Positions 34,563 to 42,143 of a DNA stretch of 64,000 nt are shown piece by piece; the stretch's first letter is position 1; every line of letters starts with the position of its first letter. Both the position numbers and the translations under genes were made by a program. The notes beneath the pieces are model-generated. The model was not told where the DNA came from and made no database searches. It saw only the letters and a list, made by a program, of their open reading frames with translations. The stretch comes from Halarchaeum grantii (GTDB taxonomy: Archaea > Halobacteriota > Halobacteria > Halobacteriales > Halobacteriaceae), in NCBI RefSeq assembly GCF_014647455.2, contig NZ_BMPF01000002.1:62001-126000 (forward strand), read 5' to 3'.

Positions 34563-36593
34563 ATGTCGGGTGCACTCTCCTTCGCGATGATCGCGCTGCT
34601 GCCGTTCGCGGCGTTCCTCGTCACGCTCCTCGTCGGCCACTACCGGCCGCGCGCCCTCCCGAAGGGCGGCGCGTTCGTCGGAATCGCCGCGACGGCGGTT
34701 TCGCTCGCCCTCTCCGCGTGGGCGCTCCTCGCGGTGAGCGTCGGCCAGACGACGTACTCGCAGGTCTGGACGTGGGTGCCGGCGGCGAACGGCGCGTACG
34801 AACTGACGTTCGGCGTGCTCGTCGACCCGCTCTCCGCGCTGATGGTCGTCATCGTCTCCGGCGTCTCCCTGCTCGTCCACGTCTTCAGCCTCGGCTACAT
34901 GAACGACGAGGGCGAGCGCGGCCTCCCCCGGTACTACGCCGGCCTCGGCCTCTTCACCGCGAGCATGCTCGCGTTCTCGCTCGCGTCGAACCTCCTGCAG
35001 GCGTTCGTCTTCTTCGAGCTCGTCGGCTTCTGCTCGTGGTGGCTCATCGGCTTCTGGTTCCGCGAGCCCGGCCCGGCGTCCGCCGCGAAGAAGGCGTTCC
35101 TCGTCACCCGCTTCGGTGACTACTTCCTCCTCGTCGGCCTCGTCGGCGTCCTCGGGACGTTCGGCACCGCCGCGTTCGCCGGCGCGGAGTCCTTCCCCGC
35201 GCTCGCGCACGCCGCCCTCGAAGGCGAGGCGTCCGTGAACACGTTCGGGTTCGACCCGCAGACGTGGTTCACGCTCCTCGGCCTCCTGATCCTCGGCGGC
35301 GTCATCGGGAAGTCCGCGCAGTTCCCGCTCCAGACGTGGCTCCCGGACGCGATGGAGGGCCCGACGCCCGTCTCCGCGCTCATCCACGCCGCGACGATGG
35401 TCGCGGCCGGCGTCTACCTCGTCGCGCGCATCTACGGCTTCTACGCGCTCACCCCGACCGCACTCACCGTCATCGCGCTCATTGGGGGCTTCACCGCGCT
35501 GTTCGCCGCGACGATGGCCCTCGTCAAACGCGAGATCAAGCAGGTGCTCGCCTACTCGACGATCAGTCAGTACGGGTATATCATGCTCGGCCTCGGCTCC
35601 GGTGGGTACGTCGCCGGCGTCTTCCACCTGCTCACGCACGCGACGTTCAAGGCGCTCCTCTTCCTCGGCGCCGGCGCCATCATCGTCGCGATGCACCACG
35701 ACGAGGACATGTGGAAGATGGGCGGCCTCAAGGAGCGGATGCCCACGGTCTATTGGGCGTTCCTCGCGGGGTCGCTCGCGCTCGCCGGCATCGTGCCGTT
35801 CGCGGGCTTCTGGTCGAAGGACGCCGTGCTCTACCACGCCCTGACCGTCGGCCTCGGCGGGCAGCCGCTGGTCCTGCTCGCCTACGCCATGGGCCTCCTC
35901 GCGGTGTTCTTCACGGGGCTCTACACCTTCCGGATGGTGTTCCTCACGTTCCACGGCGAGCCCCGGAGCGACGCCGCGCGCGAGGCCACGCCGGCGTCCG
36001 CGAACATGCGCTATCCCGTCGCGGTGCTCGGCGTCGGTGCCGCAGTCGTCGGCCTCGTGAACGTCGACGCGATCCGCGGCCTCGTCGGCAGTCAGGTGCT
36101 CTTCCTCGAGCGATGGCTCGACGGCGAACTCCCCGGCCTCGCCGGGCACACCGCCGAGCACTACCACGAACTCGTCGTCGACGTCGCGGGCTTCCACGCG
36201 GCGTCGCTCAGTCCGCTCGTCGCCGCCGGCGTGACGCTCGTCGTCGCGCTGCTCGGCGTCATGCTCGCGTGGTCGTGGTACAACGTACCGAACCCGAGCG
36301 AGCGCACGGACGCGCTCGGCCCGGCGAAGACCGTACTGTACAACAACTACTACCAGGACGAGTTCCAGACGTGGCTCGCGGAAGGCGTCGCCGCACCGGT
36401 CGCGCGCGGCGTCGACGTCTTCGACGGCAGTATCGTCGACGGCGTCGTCAACGGCGTCTCCTCCGTGAGCCTCACCGCCGGCGACCGCGTTCGGCGCGCC
36501 CAGACCGGCGTCGTGACGACGTACGCGACGCAGCTCGTCTTCGGGCTCGTCGTCCTGCTCGTTCTGGTCCTGCTGCTCGGGAGGTGGTTCTAA
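34563..36593 (+). CDS. nuoL: Complex I-type antiporter-like subunit L
   Basis: 676 aa. Proton-pumping antiporter module with the conserved Glu in FFELVGFCSWWLIGFWF (about 146-162), Lys in GKSAQFPLQTWLPDAMEGPT (about 249-268), PVSALIHAATMVAAGVYL, and the long C-terminal lateral helix region after about residue 560 with YNNYYQDEFQTWLAEGV. Starts one base after the nuoK stop. Length matches NuoL with its helix HL. Confidence 0.96.
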   Translation: MSGALSFAMIALLPFAAFLVTLLVGHYRPRALPKGGAFVGIAATAVSLALSAWALLAVSVGQTTYSQVWTWVPAANGAYELTFGVLVDPLSALMVVIVSGVSLLVHVFSLGYMNDEGERGLPRYYAGLGLFTASMLAFSLASNLLQAFVFFELVGFCSWWLIGFWFREPGPASAAKKAFLVTRFGDYFLLVGLVGVLGTFGTAAFAGAESFPALAHAALEGEASVNTFGFDPQTWFTLLGLLILGGVIGKSAQFPLQTWLPDAMEGPTPVSALIHAATMVAAGVYLVARIYGFYALTPTALTVIALIGGFTALFAATMALVKREIKQVLAYSTISQYGYIMLGLGSGGYVAGVFHLLTHATFKALLFLGAGAIIVAMHHDEDMWKMGGLKERMPTVYWAFLAGSLALAGIVPFAGFWSKDAVLYHALTVGLGGQPLVLLAYAMGLLAVFFTGLYTFRMVFLTFHGEPRSDAAREATPASANMRYPVAVLGVGAAVVGLVNVDAIRGLVGSQVLFLERWLDGELPGLAGHTAEHYHELVVDVAGFHAASLSPLVAAGVTLVVALLGVMLAWSWYNVPNPSERTDALGPAKTVLYNNYYQDEFQTWLAEGVAAPVARGVDVFDGSIVDGVVNGVSSVSLTAGDRVRRAQTGVVTTYATQLVFGLVVLLVLVLLLGRWF

Positions 36594-38111
36594 ATGCTCA
36601 TCGAAGCCCTACTCGCCGTCACGTTCGCCAGCGCGTTCGCGGTGTTGCTCGCCCCGGAGAAGTACGCGGGTCGACTCGCCGCCGCGCTGAGCCTGCTCCC
36701 GCTCGTCGGGAGCCTCTACGCGTACGCGACGTTCGACGCGAGCGGTAACGCCGTCCTCGGCGGGACGCCCGCGTTCGAGACGACAGCGGAGTGGATTCAG
36801 GCCGGTGCCTACACCATCGACTGGCACGTCGGTCTCGACGGTATCAGCCTGCCGCTCGTCCTCCTCACCACCGTGCTGACGACGCTCGCCGTCGTCGCCG
36901 CGTGGGGCGACGTCTCGGAGCGCAAGTCGCTGTTCTACGCGCTCCTCCTGTTCACGGAGGCGAGCCTGCTCGGCGTCTTCTCCGCGCTCGACTTCTTCGT
37001 CTGGTTCGTCTTCTGGGAGTTCGTGCTCGTGCCGATGTACTTCCTCGTCTCGGTGTACGGCGGCCCGCGCCGGCGCTACGCCGCGATCAAGTTCTTCGTC
37101 TACACGAACGTCGCGAGCCTCGTGCTCTTCGTCGGGCTGATGGCGCTCGTCGTCGCGACGCCCGTCACGAGCTTCGAGTTCGGCGCCATCGCCGCCGCCG
37201 TCCGCGCCGGCGAAGTCGGCTCGGCGTTCGGCCTCGCCGGGAGCACGATCACCGCCGTCGCGTTCCTCGCGCTCTTCTTCGGCTTCGCCGTCAAGAGCGC
37301 GTTCGTCCCGTTCCACACGTGGCTCCCGGACGCCTACACGGAAGCGCCGACGGCCGTGACGGTGCTCCTCGCGGGCGTCGTCACGAAGATGGGGACGTAC
37401 TCGCTGCTGCGCTTCAACGTCACGATGTTCCCCGACCTCCTGCGCGAGTGGGCGCTCCCGCTCGCCGTCGTCGCCGTCGTGACCGTGCTCTACGGCTCGC
37501 TCGCCGCGCTCGCCCAGCGCGACGCCAAGCGCCTCGTCGCCTACACGTCCATCCCGTCGATGGGGTTCGTCCTCCTCGGGCTGGTCGCGACGACGAGCTA
37601 CGGTGTCGCCGGCGCCACCTTCCAGATGGTGAGCCACGGCCTGCTCGTCAGCGTACTCTTCCTCGGCGTCGGCTACGTCGAGAACGAGACCGGCACGCGG
37701 ATGCTGGATAAGGTCAGCGGCCTCGCCGACCGGATGCCGGTCGCGGCCGCCGTCCTCGTCGCGGGCGCGTTCGGCTACATGGGCCTCCCGCTCATGAGCG
37801 GGTTCGCGGGCGAGTTCTTCGTCTTCACCGGCTCGTTCGCCGCCGGCTACGCGAACGCCCCGCTCGTCACGGCAGTCGCGATGTTCGGCATCGTCGTCGT
37901 CGCCGGCTACCTCCTCAGGCTCCTCCAGCGCGTCCTCATGGGACCGTTCGAGGCGCCCGAGTCGGTGTCGGCGGTGTCGCGACGCGACCTCGCGCCCGCC
38001 GTCGTCCTCGTGCTCCTCTCGATCCTGCTCGGGGTCGCCCCCGGGACGCTCATGGGGATGATTCAGAACGCCGCCGGCGCGCTCGTCGGCGTCCTCGGAG
38101 GTGGTCTCTAG
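36594..38111 (+). CDS. nuoM: Complex I-type antiporter-like subunit M
   Basis: 505 aa, fourteen predicted helices. Signatures: GLDGISLPLVLLTTVLTTLA (about 81-100), FVFWEFVLVPMYFLVSVYG (about 138-156) with the conserved Glu, KSAFVPFHTWLPDAYTEAPT (about 235-254) with Lys, and VVTKMGTYSLLRF. Follows nuoL with no gap (TAA directly followed by ATG). Confidence 0.96.
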   Translation: MLIEALLAVTFASAFAVLLAPEKYAGRLAAALSLLPLVGSLYAYATFDASGNAVLGGTPAFETTAEWIQAGAYTIDWHVGLDGISLPLVLLTTVLTTLAVVAAWGDVSERKSLFYALLLFTEASLLGVFSALDFFVWFVFWEFVLVPMYFLVSVYGGPRRRYAAIKFFVYTNVASLVLFVGLMALVVATPVTSFEFGAIAAAVRAGEVGSAFGLAGSTITAVAFLALFFGFAVKSAFVPFHTWLPDAYTEAPTAVTVLLAGVVTKMGTYSLLRFNVTMFPDLLREWALPLAVVAVVTVLYGSLAALAQRDAKRLVAYTSIPSMGFVLLGLVATTSYGVAGATFQMVSHGLLVSVLFLGVGYVENETGTRMLDKVSGLADRMPVAAAVLVAGAFGYMGLPLMSGFAGEFFVFTGSFAAGYANAPLVTAVAMFGIVVVAGYLLRLLQRVLMGPFEAPESVSAVSRRDLAPAVVLVLLSILLGVAPGTLMGMIQNAAGALVGVLGGGL

Positions 38112-39584
38112 ATGGAACTCCCAGCCCTCACACCGCAGTACGTCCTCGGCCTCGCCGCGCTGCTCGTGCTCGCCGCGGACGCGCTGTGGCCGACGGACCG
38201 CAAGAACAGCCTGCTCGCCGGCATCGCGACGCTCGCGAGCGCGGGGAGCGCCGGTATCGCCGCGTGGTTCCTCGCCGCCGGCGTCGGCGTGACGCCGCTG
38301 TCGCGCTTCGACGGCGCGCTCGCCGTCGACCAGTTCGCGCTCTTCGTCACCGTGATCGTCGGGAGCGTCGCGGCGCTCGTCTCGCTCGCGAGCTACGACT
38401 ACGTCCGCGATGAGCCGCATCGCGCCGCCTACTACTCGCTCGTCCTCCTCGCGACCGCCGGGATGTCGCTGATGGGGGCGGCGAACTCGCTCGTCACCGG
38501 GTTCGTCGCGCTCGAACTCGTCAGCCTCCCCGCGTACGCGCTCGCCGCGTACCTCAAACACGACGAGGGGAGCGTCGAGGCCGGCCTGAAGTACTTCCTC
38601 ATCGGCGCGCTCTCCTCGGGCGTGCTCGTCTACGGTATCGCGCTCATCTACGCCGCGACCGGTGTCTTCGGCTTCGACGCGCTCGCGTCGGCCGTCGCCG
38701 GGAACGAGCACGTCGAGTTGCTCGGCGTCGGTATCGTCATGGTCATCGGCGGGTTCGCGTTCAAGACCGCGAGCGTCCCGTTCCACTTCTGGGCGCCCGA
38801 GGCCTACGAGGGCGCGCCCGCGCCCGTCAGCGCGTTCCTCTCGTCGGCCTCGAAGGCCGCCGGGTTCGCGCTCGCCTTCCGCGTCTTCACGCTCGCGCTC
38901 CCCGCCGGCACGCTCGCCGACGTCGGCGTCCCGTGGCCGGTCGTCTTCGCGGTGCTCGCCGCGGTCACGATGACGCTCGGGAACTTCGCGGCGGCGACAC
39001 AGGAGAACGTCAAGCGGATGCTCGCCTACTCGAGCATCGGGCACGCCGGCTACGTGCTCATCGCGCTCGCCGCGCTCGGCGGGCCGGCGGAGACGTTCGT
39101 CGTCGGCGCCGCGCTCGCGCACCTGCTCGTCTACGGGTTCATGAACACGGGGGCGTTCCTCGTTGTCGCGCTCGCCGAGCAGTGGGGCGTCGGGCGGACG
39201 TTCGAGGACTACAACGGCCTCGCGCGCGAAGCGCCCGTGGCGTGCGCCGCGCTCGCCGTCTTCCTCTTCAGCCTCGCCGGCATCCCCGTCGGCGCGGGCG
39301 CCCTCTCGAAGCTCTTCCTCTTCCTCGGCGCGGTCGACTCGGGGCTCTGGTGGCTCGCCGCGCTCGGCGTCGTGAACAGCGCACTCTCGCTGTTCTACTA
39401 CAGCCGCCTCGTGAAGGCCGTCTGGGTGAACGAACCGGAGGGCGACTTCGACATCCGCGAGCGGCCGACCGGCATCTACGCCGCCGTCATCGTCGCGGCT
39501 GTCGCGACCGTCGCGCTCCTCGTCGGTTTCGGCGTCGTCTCCGACGCCGCGTTCTCCGCCGCGTCCGTCCTCGTCGGCGCCTGA
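38112..39584 (+). CDS. nuoN: Complex I-type antiporter-like subunit N
   Basis: 490 aa, about fourteen helices. Signatures: ALELVSLPAYALAAYLKHDE (about 134-153) with the conserved Glu, GSVEAGLKYFLIGALSSGVL, KTASVPFHFWAPEAYEGAPA (about 218-237), SSASKAAGFALAFRV. Last gene of the operon; the next gene has its own promoter 54 nt later. Directly abuts the nuoM stop. Confidence 0.96.
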   Translation: MELPALTPQYVLGLAALLVLAADALWPTDRKNSLLAGIATLASAGSAGIAAWFLAAGVGVTPLSRFDGALAVDQFALFVTVIVGSVAALVSLASYDYVRDEPHRAAYYSLVLLATAGMSLMGAANSLVTGFVALELVSLPAYALAAYLKHDEGSVEAGLKYFLIGALSSGVLVYGIALIYAATGVFGFDALASAVAGNEHVELLGVGIVMVIGGFAFKTASVPFHFWAPEAYEGAPAPVSAFLSSASKAAGFALAFRVFTLALPAGTLADVGVPWPVVFAVLAAVTMTLGNFAAATQENVKRMLAYSSIGHAGYVLIALAALGGPAETFVVGAALAHLLVYGFMNTGAFLVVALAEQWGVGRTFEDYNGLAREAPVACAALAVFLFSLAGIPVGAGALSKLFLFLGAVDSGLWWLAALGVVNSALSLFYYSRLVKAVWVNEPEGDFDIRERPTGIYAAVIVAAVATVALLVGFGVVSDAAFSAASVLVGA

Positions 39585-39638
39585 ACGCGAGTCACAGACG
39601 GCACACTTTACTTTCCACCCGCCCGATGTTCGGAGCAG

Positions 39639-41150
39639 ATGGTATCTCGGCTGGTGCTCGGTAGCGGGACGGTCTGTCACGCCGTCCTCGAGACGGTTCG
39701 CGAGCGGTCCGGCGACCTCCTTGTTCTCGACCCCGACGAGAGCCGCATCGAGTCGCTGCGCAACGAGAAGGTCGCCGCCGAGGTCGCGGACGTCACCGAC
39801 GCCACGGACCTCCGGCGGATGGGGGGCGCCCCGGACGTCGTATTCGTCGGCGGCGACGACCCGACCACGAACGTACTCGCGGCCGAGGCGGCCGCCGAGG
39901 CCTTCCCGGGGACGTACCTCGTCGCGTACACCGGGACGGGTGCGACCGCCGACCAGCGTCGAACGCTCACCGAGACGGCGGACCGCGTCTGCTCGGCGGG
40001 CGCGGCGATACTCGACGAGGTCGGGGCCGTTCTCGAGCACGGGATGGACACGCGCGTCCGGCGCTTGCGCGAGACCCTCCAATCGGTCGAGGGGACGCTG
40101 ACGGTGCTCGCACACGACAACCCCGACCCGGACGCGATCGCGGCCGCGGTCGCGCTCTGTCGCATCGCGGAATCCGTGGGCGTCGACGCCGAACCGTGCT
40201 ACTTCGGGGAGATAAGCCACCAGGAGAACCGCGCGTTCGTCAACCTCCTCGAGTTGGAGTTGACACGCCTCGACCCGGAGGAGGAGCGCGAGTTCGACGC
40301 GGTCGCGCTCGTCGATCACTCCGCGCCGGGCGTGAACGACCAACTCGACCCCGAGACGCCGGTGGACGTCGTCGTCGACCACCACCCGCCGAAGGGCGCG
40401 GTGACGGCGCGCTTCTCTGACATCCGCGAGGACGTCGGCGCGACGAGCACGATCCTCACGCAGTACTTGGAGCGGTTCGGCGTCACCGTCGAGCGCGACA
40501 TCGCGACGGCGCTCCTCTACGGCATCCGCATCGACACGAAGGACTTCCGCCGCGAGATCACCCAGCAGGACTTCGAGGCGGCGGCGACGCTCCTGCCGGA
40601 CGCGGACGTCGACGTGCTGGAGCGCATCGAGAGCCCGTCGATCAGCGCGGACACCTTCGAGGTGGTGGCGCGCGGCATCCGCAATCGCGAGCTCGACGGC
40701 TCCGTGCTCGCCTCCTGCGTCGGCCAGATCGCCGACCGAGACGCGCTCGCGCAGGCCGCCGACCGCCTGCTCGCGATCCAGGGCGTGACCGTGACGTTCG
40801 TCTACGGGTTCACGGACGGGACGATTTACGCGTCCGCGCGGGGTCGCGGAAACGACGTCGACCTCGGGGAGGCGCTGCGCGCGGCGTTCGACGGGATGGG
40901 GAGCGCGGGCGGCCACACGGACATGGCGGGCGCGCAGATCCCGCTCGGCATCTTCGACGTGCTCCAGGAGGAGGAGGGCGAGACGCTCGCGTCCGTCCTC
41001 GCGGACACGATCACGCCACGGTTCTTCGACGCCGTCCGCAAGCGCGGGCGCACCGCGACGAGCGGCACGGTACCGGCGGGCGGCCGGGACGGCGACAGCG
41101 GGAGCGACGGCGGGACGGAGGGGGCGGTGGACGACGACAGCGGCGTGTGA
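39639..41150 (+). CDS. TrkA-N/DHH-DHHA1 phosphoesterase fusion
   Basis: 503 aa. Residues about 1-125 are a Rossmann TrkA-N/RCK-like domain (RLVLGSGTVCHAVLETV, VVFVGGDDPTTNVLA). Residues about 150-330 are the DHH domain: VLAHDNPDPDAIAAAVALCR (DxDAxxS-like), VALVDHSAPG, DVVVDHHPP (DHH), and GIRIDTKDFRR. The DHHA1 domain follows with GSAGGHTDMAGAQIPLG (GGH motif). The fold degrades nanoRNA, pAp or cyclic dinucleotides; the substrate here is unknown. The C-terminal 40 residues are Gly/Asp-rich and likely disordered. A TATA-like TTTACTTT lies about 29 nt upstream. Confidence 0.9.
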   Translation: MVSRLVLGSGTVCHAVLETVRERSGDLLVLDPDESRIESLRNEKVAAEVADVTDATDLRRMGGAPDVVFVGGDDPTTNVLAAEAAAEAFPGTYLVAYTGTGATADQRRTLTETADRVCSAGAAILDEVGAVLEHGMDTRVRRLRETLQSVEGTLTVLAHDNPDPDAIAAAVALCRIAESVGVDAEPCYFGEISHQENRAFVNLLELELTRLDPEEEREFDAVALVDHSAPGVNDQLDPETPVDVVVDHHPPKGAVTARFSDIREDVGATSTILTQYLERFGVTVERDIATALLYGIRIDTKDFRREITQQDFEAAATLLPDADVDVLERIESPSISADTFEVVARGIRNRELDGSVLASCVGQIADRDALAQAADRLLAIQGVTVTFVYGFTDGTIYASARGRGNDVDLGEALRAAFDGMGSAGGHTDMAGAQIPLGIFDVLQEEEGETLASVLADTITPRFFDAVRKRGRTATSGTVPAGGRDGDSGSDGGTEGAVDDDSGV

Positions 41151-41165
41151 GGCGGCGGCAACGGC

Positions 41166-41170
41166 TTTTT
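41166..41170 (+). promoter_or_regulatory. T5 tract: terminator of DHH gene and/or promoter of CBS gene
   Basis: TTTTT 16 nt after the DHH-gene stop fits archaeal T-tract termination, while its distance of about 29 nt to the CBS-gene ATG at 41197 fits a degenerate TATA element. One element may do both. Confidence 0.35.
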
Positions 41171-41196
41171 GTCCGTCGCTCGCCTCCCTGTGCGTA

Positions 41197-42003
41197 ATGG
41201 ACGAGCCGTTCGACGCGAGCACCGAGGGGAAACCACGGGTGCGAGACTACATGACGCGGGACGTCGCGACGGTCGCCCCGGAGGACACGGTCGGGGAGGT
41301 CTCGCGGCGGATCGTGGAGAGCGACGGCCACAACGGCTTCCCGGTCGCGCAGGGCCGGAAGGTTGAGGGGTTCGTGACGGCGCGCGACCTCCTGCGCGCC
41401 GACGACGCCGCCCCGATGTTCCGCGTGATGTCGGACGACCTGATCGTCGCGCACCCGGAGATGGACGTGAACGACGCGGCGCGCGTCATCCTCCGCTCGG
41501 GCATCCAAAAGCTCCCCGTGGTGGACGACGCGGGGACGCTCGTCGGCATCATCTCGAACGCGGACGTCATCCGCTCGCAGATCGAGCGCGCGACGCCCGA
41601 GAAGGTCGGGAAGCTCCTGCGAACGCTGGAGACGATCCACGACGTACGCGCGGACGAGGAGCGCCGGCGCGTCGCAATCGACGACCTCGTGCCGACGCAG
41701 GGGAAGGTGTACGCGGACGAGCTCGAGGGACGGCGCTACGAACTCGAGCACGGGCTGACGGAGCCGCTGGTCGTCATCGACAACGCCGGCGACCTCCTGC
41801 TCGCGGACGGCCACCATCGCGCGATGGCCGCACACACGACGGACGTCGAGGAGATGGACGCGTACGTGATCGTGCTCGCCGAGCGCGTCGACCTCGGGAT
41901 GGCGCGTACGGCACGCAACGAGGGCCTCGAGTCCGTGGAGGACGTGAACGTCGTCGATTACGCGCGCCATCCGCTCGTCGAGACGACCGAGCGCCTCCAG
42001 TAA
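41197..42003 (+). CDS. CBS-pair protein fused to a ParB/SerK-like domain
   Basis: 268 aa. A CBS pair occupies about 12-130 (VRDYMTRDVATVAPEDTVGE; GIQKLPVVDDAGTLVGIISN). A ParB/sulfiredoxin-like domain follows (about 158-250): IDDLVPTQGKVYADELEGRR, then PLVVIDNAGDLLLADGHHRA with a DGHHR motif at 204-208. That motif position corresponds to the nucleotide-binding loop of ParB, Srx and the archaeal free-serine kinase SerK. The CBS pair would bind adenine nucleotides or SAM and gate the second domain. Inference: a nucleotide-regulated kinase or CTPase-like enzyme; a chromosome-partition role is unlikely without a helix-turn-helix. Confidence 0.8.
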   Translation: MDEPFDASTEGKPRVRDYMTRDVATVAPEDTVGEVSRRIVESDGHNGFPVAQGRKVEGFVTARDLLRADDAAPMFRVMSDDLIVAHPEMDVNDAARVILRSGIQKLPVVDDAGTLVGIISNADVIRSQIERATPEKVGKLLRTLETIHDVRADEERRRVAIDDLVPTQGKVYADELEGRRYELEHGLTEPLVVIDNAGDLLLADGHHRAMAAHTTDVEEMDAYVIVLAERVDLGMARTARNEGLESVEDVNVVDYARHPLVETTERLQ

Positions 42004-42115
42004 CGCCCCGGTCGTCGCGGCCGGTCGGCGGGCCGTCGAATCGCCAGACGTGACGGCCACGGCGCGGCGATCGAGGGGCGTGGTAAGAGTTATCTATCAC
42101 TATCCATCGGCAAGA

Positions 42116-42121
42116 TTTATA
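42116..42121 (+). promoter_or_regulatory. acs promoter TATA element
   Basis: TTTATA centred about 26 nt before the acs ATG at 42144. A direct repeat CTATCaCTATCc (42094-42105) lies directly upstream in the activator position. Confidence 0.55.
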
Positions 42122-42143
42122 GCGTTCATGGGTTACTGTGTAG

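Noticed and set aside
36609-41222. Minus-strand open frame of 1537 codons opposite nuoM, nuoN and the DHH gene
   Set aside because: It is a mirror of third-position G/C bias: Arg/Glu/Asp-rich low-complexity translation, no domain, and it runs across several unrelated genes with clear homology on the other strand.
41197-42003. ParB-like gene as evidence for a replication origin or plasmid
   Set aside because: No helix-turn-helix domain, no ParA, and fused CBS domains point to a metabolic regulator or enzyme.
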